From Bacteroidota bacterium (GTDB lineage: Bacteria; Bacteroidota; Bacteroidia; Chitinophagales; Saprospiraceae), in the NCBI GenBank assembly GCA_030147525.1, contig JASBVF010000002.1:62001-126000 (forward strand): a stretch of 64,000 nucleotides of DNA, in the 5' to 3' direction. Position numbers and translations under genes: made by a program. Position 1 is the first letter of the stretch, and every line of letters begins with the position of its first letter. This document shows, in pieces, positions 44,726-53,588 of this stretch. The notes under the pieces were generated by a model. That model made no database searches. It saw nothing but the letters and a program-made list of their open reading frames with translations, and was not told where the DNA came from.

Positions 44726-45373
44726 ATGAATAATAAACAACCAAAAAATTCGATTCCTGACGCCGTCGTGACCGGTAAAACGCCGATGGAACAGTACTAC
44801 GAAAATTCCTCTAAGACCAAAAAGCGCATCGCCCTCGACATGGACGAGGTCATTGCAGACGTCTATCCAAAGTTCCTCGATTTTTATGAGCGGGACTTTG
44901 GCGAACGGCCTGACAAATCGGTGTGGTGGGGTAAAAAAATCTACCAGCTTCCCAACGCCGGCCACATCCGGGGATACTTGCACGAAGAAGGTTTTTTCGC
45001 TAACCTGCCCGTCATGGAAGGCAGTCAGGAGGTGGTAAAATGGCTCACGGAGCACTACGACGTCTTCGCCGTCACGGCAGCCACGGAGTTCCGCAATTCG
45101 CTGCGGGACAAACTCGACTGGCTGGAAGAGCATTTCCCATTCATCGGCTGGCAACGACTCGTACTCTGCGGTGACAAAAGCATCATTAACGCTGACTACA
45201 TGATCGACGACCACGGCTGGAACCTGGAACATTTCAAAGGCAAAGGCCTCCTCTTCACCGCCACGCACAACCTCGAAGAAAATCGCTTCACACGGGTGAA
45301 CAACTGGGCGGAAGTACGGTCATTTTTTGAACATGAGCTGAAATTGAACGGACAGCTGACCATGGCCGGGTAG
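44726..45373 (+). CDS. 5'-nucleotidase-like HAD-family phosphatase (5' nucleotidase, deoxy C type)
   Basis: 215 residues from the ATG at 44726. Other possible starts are the ATG at 44714 and a GTG at 44636 that overlaps the pth stop and reads through the tandem array. HAD motif I is ALDMDEVIADV with both catalytic aspartates, near residue 33. VTAATEF supplies motif II, LVLCGDKSIINADYMIDDH motif III/IV, and GLLFTATHN the later loop. This matches the NT5C/YorS-type nucleotidases, which remove 5' phosphates from (deoxy)nucleotides. The first ~25 residues before motif I are polar and longer than usual. It may be co-transcribed with pth. Confidence 0.83.
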   Translation: MNNKQPKNSIPDAVVTGKTPMEQYYENSSKTKKRIALDMDEVIADVYPKFLDFYERDFGERPDKSVWWGKKIYQLPNAGHIRGYLHEEGFFANLPVMEGSQEVVKWLTEHYDVFAVTAATEFRNSLRDKLDWLEEHFPFIGWQRLVLCGDKSIINADYMIDDHGWNLEHFKGKGLLFTATHNLEENRFTRVNNWAEVRSFFEHELKLNGQLTMAG

Positions 45374-45384
45374 TTGTTTTTTTG

Positions 45385-45804
45385 ATGAAAAACTTCATCC
45401 GAAATATCAAAAAAAACTCCCTGCTTCAGGCTAAGTTTTTCACATCCTCCGTCATCGCCACAGCGGTGGATTACGCTCTTTTTTTTCTGTTGGCCTGGAC
45501 AATTTTTGACCCCGTAACGGCCCATGCCATCTCCTACCCCATTGCTGTCGTTTTTAATTTTTACCTGCAGAAACGCTTCATTTTCAATCTGAAACGCAGC
45601 ACACGGGCGGCTTTTGTTATTTCGATGATGTTTTCAACCATCGGATGGGGGCTCGGTGTAGCGATGATGTTTTTGCTGGTAAAAATTCCTGTGCTCGGTC
45701 AGTGGCCGGTACTCGCCAAAATCATTGTGACGGGAGTGCTGTTCTTCTTCAATTTTTATACAAAACGATACGCATTCGAGGGGCGAATTTTTAAGGCAGA
45801 TTAA
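45385..45804 (+). CDS. GtrA-like membrane protein
   Basis: 139 residues from the ATG at 45385. Four membrane helices are visible in the GtrA pattern: FFTSSVIATAVDYALFFLL, AHAISYPIAVVFNFYLQKRFIF, TRAAFVISMMFSTIGWGLG and LAKIIVTGVLFFFNFYTKRY. The NFYLQKRFIF motif and the conserved FNFYTKRYAF ending are typical. GtrA-like proteins are thought to flip or support undecaprenyl-linked sugars for glycosylation of cell-surface polymers; the partner glycosyltransferase is not nearby. The gene starts 11 bases after the HAD gene on the same strand. Confidence 0.87.
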   Translation: MKNFIRNIKKNSLLQAKFFTSSVIATAVDYALFFLLAWTIFDPVTAHAISYPIAVVFNFYLQKRFIFNLKRSTRAAFVISMMFSTIGWGLGVAMMFLLVKIPVLGQWPVLAKIIVTGVLFFFNFYTKRYAFEGRIFKAD

Positions 45805-45832
45805 AAAACAGGCTGGTGAAACCGGCCTGTTC
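45802..45832 (-). terminator. Terminator for the 143-aa gene (usable from both sides)
   Basis: The minus strand forms a GAACAGGCCGG/CCAGCCTGTT stem with one mismatch and a TTTCA loop, followed by six T. It lies in the gap between convergent genes. Confidence 0.85.
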
Positions 45833-45871
45833 AGAATGCTGAAAATTGCAGTTATCGCTGGGCGGAAGCCC

Positions 45872-46303
45872 TCAGCCTTCCTTCTTATAGCCAAGCACCC
45901 AACCCACGACGCCGCCGGTAATGGCCGCCATCACTGCCGCAATTAGCGAATCGGCCAAAGCCCCCGTCAGATTCACCACTTTCCACATGGAGTACATGCT
46001 CAAATTCATGCTGAGTGCTATCAGAAAACCAATGAGCACTCCTCCCATCGCCCCCCCTGCGAATGTGGAAACATTGGCCCACCGGCCAAAAATAATCGCC
46101 AGCAGCAGCGCATACAGCAGACAGCTAAGAGCGATCGCCCACATGATCATGGGGGTTCTGGTGATCGCTGCCACCGTTTCGGTGCTGAGCTCGGGAAAAG
46201 AATTGGCAAAATCAGTTAGCAGAACGCCATAAATCAGCCCTCCAAGCAGGAAGTTGACGACCCCTCCCGCCAAAGCGCTGAGTAAAATTTTGTTAGTACT
46301 CAT
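45872..46303 (-). CDS. Hypothetical four-helix membrane protein
   Basis: 143 residues, almost all hydrophobic, with four predicted membrane helices: ILLSALAGGVVNFLLGGLIYGVLL, MIMWAIALSCLLYALLLAIIF, FAGGAMGGVLIGFLIALSMNL and SLIAAVMAAITGGVVGWVLGY. The Gly-rich helices and the short periplasmic loop after helix 1 recall DUF1761-type proteins, but I cannot confirm the family. The role is unknown. It is transcribed away from ligA. Confidence 0.72.
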   Translation of the reverse strand: MSTNKILLSALAGGVVNFLLGGLIYGVLLTDFANSFPELSTETVAAITRTPMIMWAIALSCLLYALLLAIIFGRWANVSTFAGGAMGGVLIGFLIALSMNLSMYSMWKVVNLTGALADSLIAAVMAAITGGVVGWVLGYKKEG

Positions 46304-46518
46304 CTCGCATTGATTTTAGTGATGAAATATTTTTTGTTTGGCGAATTTAAAATTTCAACATGCATCCATTCCGCTTTTTTTTAATTTTAAAAAACATTCA
46401 TACTGCCATAATTCTCATCATTGAAATGAAAATTTTAAAACATGGCTAAAAGCTTGTCTCCGGCGCTTCAATCTCCAAAAGAGAAAAACGTAACTTGCCC
46501 AAAAATTTCACCTGAAAT

Positions 46519-48660
46519 ATGTACTCGAAAGAAGAACAACGCCACCTTTTCGACCTTTCAAAAAAGCTCCTCGAAGCGCCTGAGCCTTCTGACTTCGCAG
46601 CTGCCACCGATCAGTCAGCCCAACTTCGCCAAACCATCGTGTACCACGAATGGCGTTACTACGCCCTGAACGACCCCGTCATCAGCGACTACGAGTACGA
46701 CATGCTCTACAAAAAACTGGAAGGCCTTGAAAATCGCTTCCCCGAACTCCGGTCGCCAGAGTCGCCCACGCAGCGGGTCAGCAGCGACCTGACCGAAGAC
46801 TTCGCAACTGTTGAGCACCTCACGCCTATGCTTTCGCTCGACAACAGCTACAATGCCGAAGATCTCAAAGACTTCGACGAGCGTATCAAAAACTACCTAG
46901 GCCTGCCGCTCGACCTGGAAATCGAGTACTGCGTAGAGCCAAAGTTCGATGGCGGCACCATTGCTCTCGTTTACGAAAACGACCAGCTCATCAGGGCTGC
47001 CACCCGTGGCAACGGGCAAATGGGCGACGAAATAACGCCCAATATCCGCACGCTGCGCTCCGTGCCGCTGCGGGCCGGTTTTTCCGAAACCGGTATTGTG
47101 AAAGCAGAACTCCGTGGCGAAGCCATCATCCGCAAGGATGTTTTTGAAAAAATGAATGAGCAACGGGCCACCGACGGCCTCTCGCTCTTCGCCAACCCCC
47201 GCAACGCCGCCACCGGCGGCCTGCGTACAAAAGACCCTTCGGAAACGGCCAGCCGGCGCATCGAGGCATTCATTTACCAGCTCGGCTACGCAGAAACCGC
47301 TGACGGAAGTAACGCCCTCGACCTGCTGAAAACCCACGACGACACCGTTGAGTTGCTCAGTAAAATCGGCTTCAAAGTGCCCTTGAAAAAAGCGGGAGAC
47401 GGCGAACGCAAGGTTTGCAAAAACATCGCTGAAGCAGCCGAATTTTGTATGCATTGGCAAAAAAAGCGGGACAGCTATGCCTACGAAATCGACGGCATGG
47501 TCGTCAAAGTGAACAGCTTCGAGCTACAGCGCCGGGTCGGCTCCACGGCGCACCACCCTCGTTGGGCGATTGCCTTCAAATTCAAGGCAAAGCAAGCGAC
47601 GACCAGGCTGGTTCACGTCGATTTTCAGGTGGGTAAAGTTGGCAGCATCACACCGGTTGCCAAGCTGGAGCCGGTGCAGCTGGCCGGCGTCACCGTGTCG
47701 AGCGTTTCACTGCACAATGAAGATTTTATCAGAAATAAAGACATCCGCCTCGGCGACACCGTGCTCGTCGAGCGGGCGGGCGACGTGATTCCGTACATTG
47801 TGAAACCGATGGAGGAATTGCGGGACGGCTCGGAGCAGGAAATTCAATTTCCCAAAAACTGTCCGGTCTGCAATTCTCCGCTCGTGCGGGCCGAAGACGA
47901 GGCCGCCTGGCGCTGCGAAAACCCGGATTGCGAAGCGCAAATCATTCAGCGCATGATCCATCACGTGAGCAAAAACGCCATGGATATTGACGGGTTTGGC
48001 GAAAGCCAGATCGAAAAATTTTACCGGCTGGGCTGGCTGCGCTCCCTCGCCGATATCTACCGGCTTGACTACGAGCAAATTGCACAGCTGGATGGCTTCG
48101 GTGAAAAATCAGCAGCGAACCTGAAAGCTGCCATCGAGAAAGCCAAACAAAATCCAATTTACCGGCTTCTACACAGCCTGAGCATTCATCACCTGGGCAT
48201 CAAGGCGAGTAAAATCCTGGCCGCTGAAATCGGGCATGTGCTGGAATTAAAGGACTGGGATGAAGAGCGTTTCACCCGTATCCACAACATCGGCAAAGTG
48301 CTCACGCACAACGTCATCAGGTTTTTTCAAAATGAAAAAAATGTGGAACTCCTGCGTGAAATGGAAGAACTCGGCGTAAACATGACACAAACGGAAGAAG
48401 ACCGCCCGAAAACCGTCAGCGCTGACGCTCCGCTGGCAGGCAAAACGATACTTTTCACCGGCACGCTTTCAAGAATGGGACGCAAGGAGGCACAGGCCAA
48501 AGCCGAAGCCGCCGGCGCCAAAAACATCAGCGCCGTCAGCGGCAACCTGAATATTCTGGTAGCAGGCGAGGCAGCTGGAAGTAAGCTGAAAAAAGCCCAG
48601 GCACTGGGCACTGTTCAGATACTGACAGAAGACGAGTTTTTGGCGCTAATCGGCGAGTAA
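46519..48660 (+). CDS. ligA: NAD-dependent DNA ligase
   Basis: 713 residues, somewhat longer than the usual ~670. LigA seals nicks in replication and repair using NAD. Domain Ia has HEWRYYALNDPVISDYEYD. The adenylation motif is EPKFDGGT with Lys142. An OB fold follows (KVGSITPVAKLEPVQLAGV), then a four-Cys zinc site (CPVC ... CENPDC), helix-hairpin-helix repeats (LDGFGEKSAANLKAAIE) and a C-terminal BRCT domain (LAGKTILFTGTLSRMGRKEA). All core motifs look intact. It is followed 45 bases later by the flavoprotein gene. Confidence 0.97.
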   Translation: MYSKEEQRHLFDLSKKLLEAPEPSDFAAATDQSAQLRQTIVYHEWRYYALNDPVISDYEYDMLYKKLEGLENRFPELRSPESPTQRVSSDLTEDFATVEHLTPMLSLDNSYNAEDLKDFDERIKNYLGLPLDLEIEYCVEPKFDGGTIALVYENDQLIRAATRGNGQMGDEITPNIRTLRSVPLRAGFSETGIVKAELRGEAIIRKDVFEKMNEQRATDGLSLFANPRNAATGGLRTKDPSETASRRIEAFIYQLGYAETADGSNALDLLKTHDDTVELLSKIGFKVPLKKAGDGERKVCKNIAEAAEFCMHWQKKRDSYAYEIDGMVVKVNSFELQRRVGSTAHHPRWAIAFKFKAKQATTRLVHVDFQVGKVGSITPVAKLEPVQLAGVTVSSVSLHNEDFIRNKDIRLGDTVLVERAGDVIPYIVKPMEELRDGSEQEIQFPKNCPVCNSPLVRAEDEAAWRCENPDCEAQIIQRMIHHVSKNAMDIDGFGESQIEKFYRLGWLRSLADIYRLDYEQIAQLDGFGEKSAANLKAAIEKAKQNPIYRLLHSLSIHHLGIKASKILAAEIGHVLELKDWDEERFTRIHNIGKVLTHNVIRFFQNEKNVELLREMEELGVNMTQTEEDRPKTVSADAPLAGKTILFTGTLSRMGRKEAQAKAEAAGAKNISAVSGNLNILVAGEAAGSKLKKAQALGTVQILTEDEFLALIGE

Positions 48661-48705
48661 TGTTTATTTTCGCCGTTCATCTAAAAAAAACAACCCACGC
48701 ACGCA

Positions 48706-49953
48706 ATGAAGAAAACCGACATCTGCATCGTCGGCGCAGGCCCCGGCGGCGCTGCTACAGCCCTGAAGCTCAGCCATTTGAACATCCCCTGCATCCTGGT
48801 TGACAAAGCAATTTTCCCCCGTGACAAAATCTGTGGCGACGCCATCAGCGGCAAAGCTGCCACGATTCTCCGGCGTATCGATCCGGCCATCATGGAGCGC
48901 TTCAATGCCGACCTGTCCATGCAAACTGACATTTGGGGTATTCGTTTTGTTTCACCTAACAACCGGGTAGTGGAAGTACCCTACCGTGTTGGCTACAATC
49001 CAAAAACTGATGAAAAGCAAGGCTACGTTTCCAAACGAATCGACTTTGACAACTGGCTCGTGGATGAAGTGAAACGACGTGACAACATTGAGCTGCACGA
49101 GGGTATTTCCATCGATAACTACGAAAAAACGGAATCCGGTTACCGCATTTCAAACAAGGATCAATCCTTTGATGTGGAAGCCCGCATCCTCATCGTGGCC
49201 AATGGCGCCAACTCCAATTTTTCCCGCCACCACGCAGGATTGGAGAAGGATGAAAAACACCACGCCGGCGCTGTTCGGGCTTACTACCGCAACGTGACCG
49301 GCATGCATCCGGACGGCTTCATCGAGCTTCATTTTTTGAAAGAAATCAACCCCGGTTACCTCTGGATTTTCCCGCTGCCGGGCGGCTACGCCAATGTCGG
49401 CCTGGGCATGCGCACAGACTACATCAGCAAGCGCCGCTACAACCTGAAAACAGGTCTGACCGACCTCCTCGAGCGCCATCCTGAACTGCGGGAACGATTC
49501 AAAAATGCCGAACTGCAAGGCAAAATCACCGGCTACGGGCTTCCACTCGGCTCGAAAAAAAGGCAGCTTTCCGGCGATCATTTCATGCTGATCGGCGACG
49601 CAGGGCACCTGATCGACCCCCTCAGCGGAGAGGGTATCGGCAATGCGATTTACAGCGGCGTGATCGCTGCCGAGTTGGCGCAGCAGTGTTTTGAAAAAAA
49701 TGATTTTTCCGCAAAATTCATGGAAGCCTACGACGTGCGTGTAGCAAGGGTGCTGGGAAAGGAAATGGAAATCAGCTACCGCCTGCAGCAGATGATGGCC
49801 CGGCCTTGGCTGGTTAATTTTCTGGCGAATGTGGCCGCACGAAACCGGGGGCTCATCGACACCATTTCAAAAATGTACACAGACATGGATGTGCGGAAAA
49901 AGGCTTTGAACCCACTTTTTTGGGGAAAAATACTGATGGGCAAAAAAGTATAA
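48706..49953 (+). CDS. Geranylgeranyl reductase-family FAD oxidoreductase
   Basis: 415 residues. The N-terminal dinucleotide fold DICIVGAGPGGAATAL binds FAD. FPRDKICGDAISGKA is the signature of the geranylgeranyl reductase group. GDAGHLIDPLSGEGIGNAI (~295-313) is the second FAD motif. Members reduce the double bonds of isoprenoid chains or act on related lipids. In a non-photosynthetic Bacteroidota cell, a menaquinone- or lipid-linked substrate is more likely than chlorophyll phytol. The protein is soluble or peripherally bound. The gene follows ligA on the same strand and ends at a terminator. Confidence 0.88.
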   Translation: MKKTDICIVGAGPGGAATALKLSHLNIPCILVDKAIFPRDKICGDAISGKAATILRRIDPAIMERFNADLSMQTDIWGIRFVSPNNRVVEVPYRVGYNPKTDEKQGYVSKRIDFDNWLVDEVKRRDNIELHEGISIDNYEKTESGYRISNKDQSFDVEARILIVANGANSNFSRHHAGLEKDEKHHAGAVRAYYRNVTGMHPDGFIELHFLKEINPGYLWIFPLPGGYANVGLGMRTDYISKRRYNLKTGLTDLLERHPELRERFKNAELQGKITGYGLPLGSKKRQLSGDHFMLIGDAGHLIDPLSGEGIGNAIYSGVIAAELAQQCFEKNDFSAKFMEAYDVRVARVLGKEMEISYRLQQMMARPWLVNFLANVAARNRGLIDTISKMYTDMDVRKKALNPLFWGKILMGKKV

Positions 49954-49958
49954 AATGC

Positions 49959-49999
49959 AAAATGCGGAACTTTCAGGATTGAAAATTCCGCATTTTTTT
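49959..49999 (+). terminator. Terminator after the flavoprotein gene
   Basis: AAAATGCGGAA pairs with TTCCGCATTTT and is followed by a T run to 49999. It starts six bases past the stop. Confidence 0.9.
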
Positions 50000-50068
50000 G
50001 CGCTTCAATTCTCGAAGAGACAGGTCAGTCACTTCCCGGCACCTGGTCAGTTACCGGTCAGCGAACGA

Positions 50069-50758
50069 CTAATAGTCATCATCATCTCCACCATCATCGC
50101 CGCCGTCATCGAACACATCCGGCTGCTCTTCCGAGCCACCAGCCTTGTCGAAGTCAACGTCGTCCGCATCATCGTCGCCGCCGCCATCGTAAGCGTATTC
50201 CTTGTCGAAGTCAAAATCGAGATCATCGTCGTCTTCAATATTGACCGGCTTCGCAGGAGGAGTAGCTTTCGGTTTGCGAATAACTTTGGTGATGATTTTC
50301 GGTGTGGAAGGTGCTTTTTCCACCTTTTCCTTTACTTCCGGCGGCACTGCTTTTTTCTCTGTTTGCTTGGGCGCCTCGGTTGCGAGCGCCGTTTTTGCCT
50401 CCACGCTTTTGGTAGCGGTAGGTACAGCGAGCAGCCTGCGCTTGTCGATCAGCTGGCCGGTAACCATGCAGATGCCGTAGGTTTTATTTTTGATGCGGAC
50501 TTGTGCATTTTCGAGATCCTGAATGTACTTCCGCTGGCGGATGGCCATGTTATTTAAAAACTCGATATCGTTGTTGGTACTGCTATCATCCATCCAATCG
50601 CCGCCGTGGTCATCGCCACTGTTTTCGGTAATTTCCAGGATTTGCTCCTGCAGATACCCCAACTCTTCTTTTGCAGTGTCCAGCTTCTTCTCAACGATGG
50701 CCCGGAATTCTTCCAGGTCTGCATCGGAGTATCTAACTGTCGTTACGTTTTGATCCAT
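50069..50758 (-). CDS. TraR/DksA-like protein without zinc cysteines, acidic tail
   Basis: 229 residues. The first ~125 residues match the DksA/TraR group: a coiled coil (FRAIVEKKLDTAKEELGYLQEQI) with a conserved NDIEFLNNMAIRQRKYI segment, then YGICMVTGQLIDKRRLLAVPTAT. The classical C4 zinc finger is missing: only one Cys remains, and the CxxC end is replaced by TATKSVEAK, as in other Bacteroidota members. A Pro/Lys-rich linker (KEKVEKAPSTPKIITKVI) precedes a very acidic tail rich in Asp (DDDDLDFDFDKEY, DDGGDDGGDDDDY). DksA proteins act in the RNA polymerase secondary channel; the tail may tune that interaction. It is a single gene, transcribed away from the neighbouring DUF2279 gene's start. 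Confidence 0.82.
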   Translation of the reverse strand: MDQNVTTVRYSDADLEEFRAIVEKKLDTAKEELGYLQEQILEITENSGDDHGGDWMDDSSTNNDIEFLNNMAIRQRKYIQDLENAQVRIKNKTYGICMVTGQLIDKRRLLAVPTATKSVEAKTALATEAPKQTEKKAVPPEVKEKVEKAPSTPKIITKVIRKPKATPPAKPVNIEDDDDLDFDFDKEYAYDGGGDDDADDVDFDKAGGSEEQPDVFDDGGDDGGDDDDY

Positions 50759-50954
50759 TATTTAAAAAATTCGTTTCTGGTTGTTAGGTGGCGCAAAATA
50801 AGGGCAAAAAAATGAATTGAAGATGAAAAAATCAACTACTCATTTTCGTCAGCGCCAATTTATTAAATTTTAAAAGCTTTCAAAATAACCCTCAATAAGT
50901 CACTATTTGACAAAATGTTCAAAATTACCTTTGCTGATGTTCTTTTTTCCGATT

Positions 50955-51992
50955 TTACCAATGGAGATAATGAAATTTCATTTTGCCTAGCGTGTTCATT
51001 TCAAGCGCAGGCGCCGGTAGCTTTACCCAGTTTAAAAGGCCCAAGGTAAACTTCAGCCAGCGGTGCCGGGTCGGTATTTTTGTCCAGTCAATATCCGGTG
51101 AAAGATAAAACTGCCGGTAACGAGGATACACCTCGGGGTCGAGAACAAAAGTAGCGCCATCCTCTGTCGTCCATTTATTTTCGAAGCCACCGTAGATATT
51201 GCCGGCACCGTAGCCTGCAGCAACGTTGAGCCACTTAGGAAAACGGGTCGATTTCTTATTGTTCAAAAACGAGTGAATATTGGTAGAGCCCCAAACCGTC
51301 AGTGCATTATAGTCTTTTAGAATAACATGAAAAAAATTGGTACCGTAAAGACCCGCTGCCCGATTGTCGAGCGTCGTGACATCAGTGCCATCCGTTGCAA
51401 AAACTGGCTCCTGTGAGTAGTCGGGCCGGACTCCGGAGACTTTCATCAAAATCCGCTGCTCTTTCCAGAGTAATTCCTGCGCTGCAAAAAGTCCAACACC
51501 CAGCGTATTGAAACCAATATCACCCAATGAAAACCCCCACTCCTCTGAAAAGCCGTCCATCACTTCGATGGTTGCCTGCAATCCTGTCCCCACGGCCATA
51601 GCCGTCCACATGGCCGACCGGCGGTTCATGCCCGTCCAGCTAGCCCCTTTGAAAGCGTAATTGCATTCGATATACGCTGCGAACAGGTGCCCGGCCTTGT
51701 CCATATCATTCCACTCACCCCAGTCGTTGAAAGTATGAAAATGGGTAAGTGGGTAATCCTTGTACCAGGCATGCCACAATGCTACGGAAATACCCGAATA
51801 AACTGCGGCGCCCGTGCCGGCGGTCAGCCAGAAACGGCCTTTGTGAAAAGTAGTTGCGGGCTCAAGCGAAAATAGCCTGACATTTTCAGAGAGACCGGAG
51901 GCCAGGCTGTCCTGCGGGGCAGCAGGCTGTGAAAAAACAGGCGCCCAGAGCCAAATGGCAATCGTGAGGGTTATGAGACAGTATTTCATCAT
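50955..51992 (-). CDS. DUF2279 family periplasmic/outer-membrane protein
   Basis: 345 residues from the ATG at 51992 (another ATG follows at once). A signal peptide runs to about residue 21 (LTIAIWLWAPVFSQ). The central part has the DUF2279 layout: FWLTAGTGAAVYSGISVALWHAWY, then WNDMDKAGHLFAAY and an Arg-Asn-rich helix with GFSEEWGFSLGDIGFNTLG. The C-terminal part has LNVAAGYGAGNIYGGFENK. DUF2279 proteins are predicted periplasmic or outer-membrane-associated and have no established function. The gene is transcribed alone, tail to tail with nothing nearby. Confidence 0.85.
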   Translation of the reverse strand: MMKYCLITLTIAIWLWAPVFSQPAAPQDSLASGLSENVRLFSLEPATTFHKGRFWLTAGTGAAVYSGISVALWHAWYKDYPLTHFHTFNDWGEWNDMDKAGHLFAAYIECNYAFKGASWTGMNRRSAMWTAMAVGTGLQATIEVMDGFSEEWGFSLGDIGFNTLGVGLFAAQELLWKEQRILMKVSGVRPDYSQEPVFATDGTDVTTLDNRAAGLYGTNFFHVILKDYNALTVWGSTNIHSFLNNKKSTRFPKWLNVAAGYGAGNIYGGFENKWTTEDGATFVLDPEVYPRYRQFYLSPDIDWTKIPTRHRWLKFTLGLLNWVKLPAPALEMNTLGKMKFHYLHW

Positions 51993-52160
51993 TGGAACAA
52001 AGAAAAAGGTATTATAGGTGATGCACAACGAATTCTTGCCAGTTTTTTACCTACTCGTCTTCCATGTTTGTGAATTCATCAAAAACTGACAACTTTTCCT
52101 GCCGGAAAATATTAGCTTTACCAGAAAGCACTATCATACTAAAACCTAAAAATCTTACTA

Positions 52161-52976
52161 ATGAATAAAAAAACCATCTCAACCATTGTCTTTGCCTTCA
52201 TCGGCTTCATTCTTTTTCTCATCCTGACAAGCTCGACCTTCCTGACGATTGATGCAGGTGAGCGTGGCGTTATTTTCCGTCCGTTCAGCGGAGGGCTCGA
52301 CAAAGAAAATGTTTTTCTTCCCGGTTTCCACGTCGTTGCACCCTGGAATTCGATGTACGTATATGACGTTCGTGAAAACCAGATCGAAGAAGAAATGGAA
52401 GTACTTTCCAGCAACGGTCTGACTATCAAAGTGGATGTTACCGTGCGTGTACACCCGGAGTACGACAAAATCGGTTACCTGCACGAAAATTTTGGTAAAG
52501 ATTACCTGAACTCCCTCGTCCGTCCGGAAGTTCGCTCCGCCGTCAGGCAGGTGATCGGCCGTTTCCAACCGGAAGAACTTTACTCATCCAGGCGGGAAGA
52601 AGTTCAATCGATGATTCAGAAAGATATCGAATCGAACCTGAGCAAGAATTTCGTGACGCTGAAGGCGACCCTGATTCGTGACATTGCGCTGCCGGAGCGG
52701 GTGGTCAATGCCATCGAGGAAAAAATTCAGGCGGAGCAGCTTGCGCTGAAATACGAATACATCCTGCAACAGGAGCGCAAGGAGGCCGAACGGAAAATCA
52801 TCGAGGCGGAAGCCAAATCGAGGTCCAACCAGATTCTCAATGCCAGTTTGACGGATAAAATCCTGAAAGACAAGGGAATCGAAGCCACCCTGAAGCTTTC
52901 CGAATCCACGAACACAAAAGTGATTGTCGTGGGAGGCGGTGGCGATGGTTTACCCCTGATCCTGGGTGGAAATTAA
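52161..52976 (+). CDS. Prohibitin/SPFH-family membrane protein
   Basis: 271 residues. One N-terminal membrane helix (IVFAFIGFILFLILTSSTFL) is followed by an SPFH/band-7 domain with TIDAGERGVIFRPFSGG, PGFHVVAPWNSMYVYDVRE and RPEVRSAVRQVIGRF. A C-terminal coiled coil (EEKIQAEQLALKYEYILQQ, KEAERKIIEAEAKSRSNQIL) drives ring assembly in the prohibitin family. It probably forms large membrane-bound rings facing the periplasm that influence proteases or membrane order. It is a single gene with a loose hairpin downstream. Confidence 0.9.
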   Translation: MNKKTISTIVFAFIGFILFLILTSSTFLTIDAGERGVIFRPFSGGLDKENVFLPGFHVVAPWNSMYVYDVRENQIEEEMEVLSSNGLTIKVDVTVRVHPEYDKIGYLHENFGKDYLNSLVRPEVRSAVRQVIGRFQPEELYSSRREEVQSMIQKDIESNLSKNFVTLKATLIRDIALPERVVNAIEEKIQAEQLALKYEYILQQERKEAERKIIEAEAKSRSNQILNASLTDKILKDKGIEATLKLSESTNTKVIVVGGGGDGLPLILGGN

Positions 52977-52987
52977 AAAAATCGGAC

Positions 52988-53053
52988 ATCAGGAATCGGG
53001 TTTTAGTTTTTGATTATCAACGACTTACGGCTAAAGCCCCATTCCTGATTTTC
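52988..53053 (+). terminator. Large-loop hairpin after the prohibitin gene
   Basis: ATCAGGAATCGGG can pair with CCCCATTCCTGAT (one mismatch) across a ~36-base loop, followed by TTTTCAATTTT. Probably a terminator. Confidence 0.5.
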
Positions 53054-53075
53054 AATTTTCACATCGGTCAACCAC

Positions 53076-53516
53076 ATGTCTGAAGACTGCCTTTTTCCTA
53101 TCTCCAGCGCTAAGCAATTGGTCGAAGGTTTCACCAATTGCACCCTTCCAAAATCAGAATGGACGCACGAAGCACACCTGATTACCGGCCTTTATCTGCT
53201 TGCTCATTTTAACGAAAAAGCACTGCCTGAAATGCGCCGGCGGCTATGCCGTTACAACGAATCCGTGGGCGGTGTCAACGACGACCACAACGGTTACCAT
53301 GAAACGATGACGGTGTTTTGGCTTTGGCTTTTGAAAAAGCATTTCACCGGGAAAGACGGCAGGGTGCATTGGAATCAGGAAACGCTGGACGATCTGATTT
53401 TTGATGAAAATATGGTGGAGCGCAACATCTGGCTGGAATACTACTCGAAAGAGCGGATGATGTCGGTAGAAGCAAGGAGGGCTTTTTTAGCACCGGATTT
53501 AAAGGCGCTTGCGTGA
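53076..53516 (+). CDS. Hypothetical conserved protein
   Basis: 146 residues, cytoplasmic by composition. The stretch LPKSEWTHEAHLITGLYLLAH, followed by RRRLCRYNESVGGVNDDHNGYHETMTVFW, resembles a group of small uncharacterised proteins found in many bacteria that share the WTHEAHL and NGYHET motifs. The two His clusters could form a metal site; I see no known enzyme signature. The gene stands alone between two hairpins. Confidence 0.75.
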   Translation: MSEDCLFPISSAKQLVEGFTNCTLPKSEWTHEAHLITGLYLLAHFNEKALPEMRRRLCRYNESVGGVNDDHNGYHETMTVFWLWLLKKHFTGKDGRVHWNQETLDDLIFDENMVERNIWLEYYSKERMMSVEARRAFLAPDLKALA

Positions 53517-53525
53517 GCTTAAAAA

Positions 53526-53565
53526 AAAACGGGTGCTGCGATTTCTATTTCACAGCACCCGTTTT
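53526..53565. terminator. Strong bidirectional terminator
   Basis: AAAACGGGTGCTG pairs with CAGCACCCGTTTT, with A and T runs outside. It separates the convergent genes at 53076 and 53589. Confidence 0.92.
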
Positions 53566-53588
53566 ATTTTTCTTTGAAACTGGCAACA

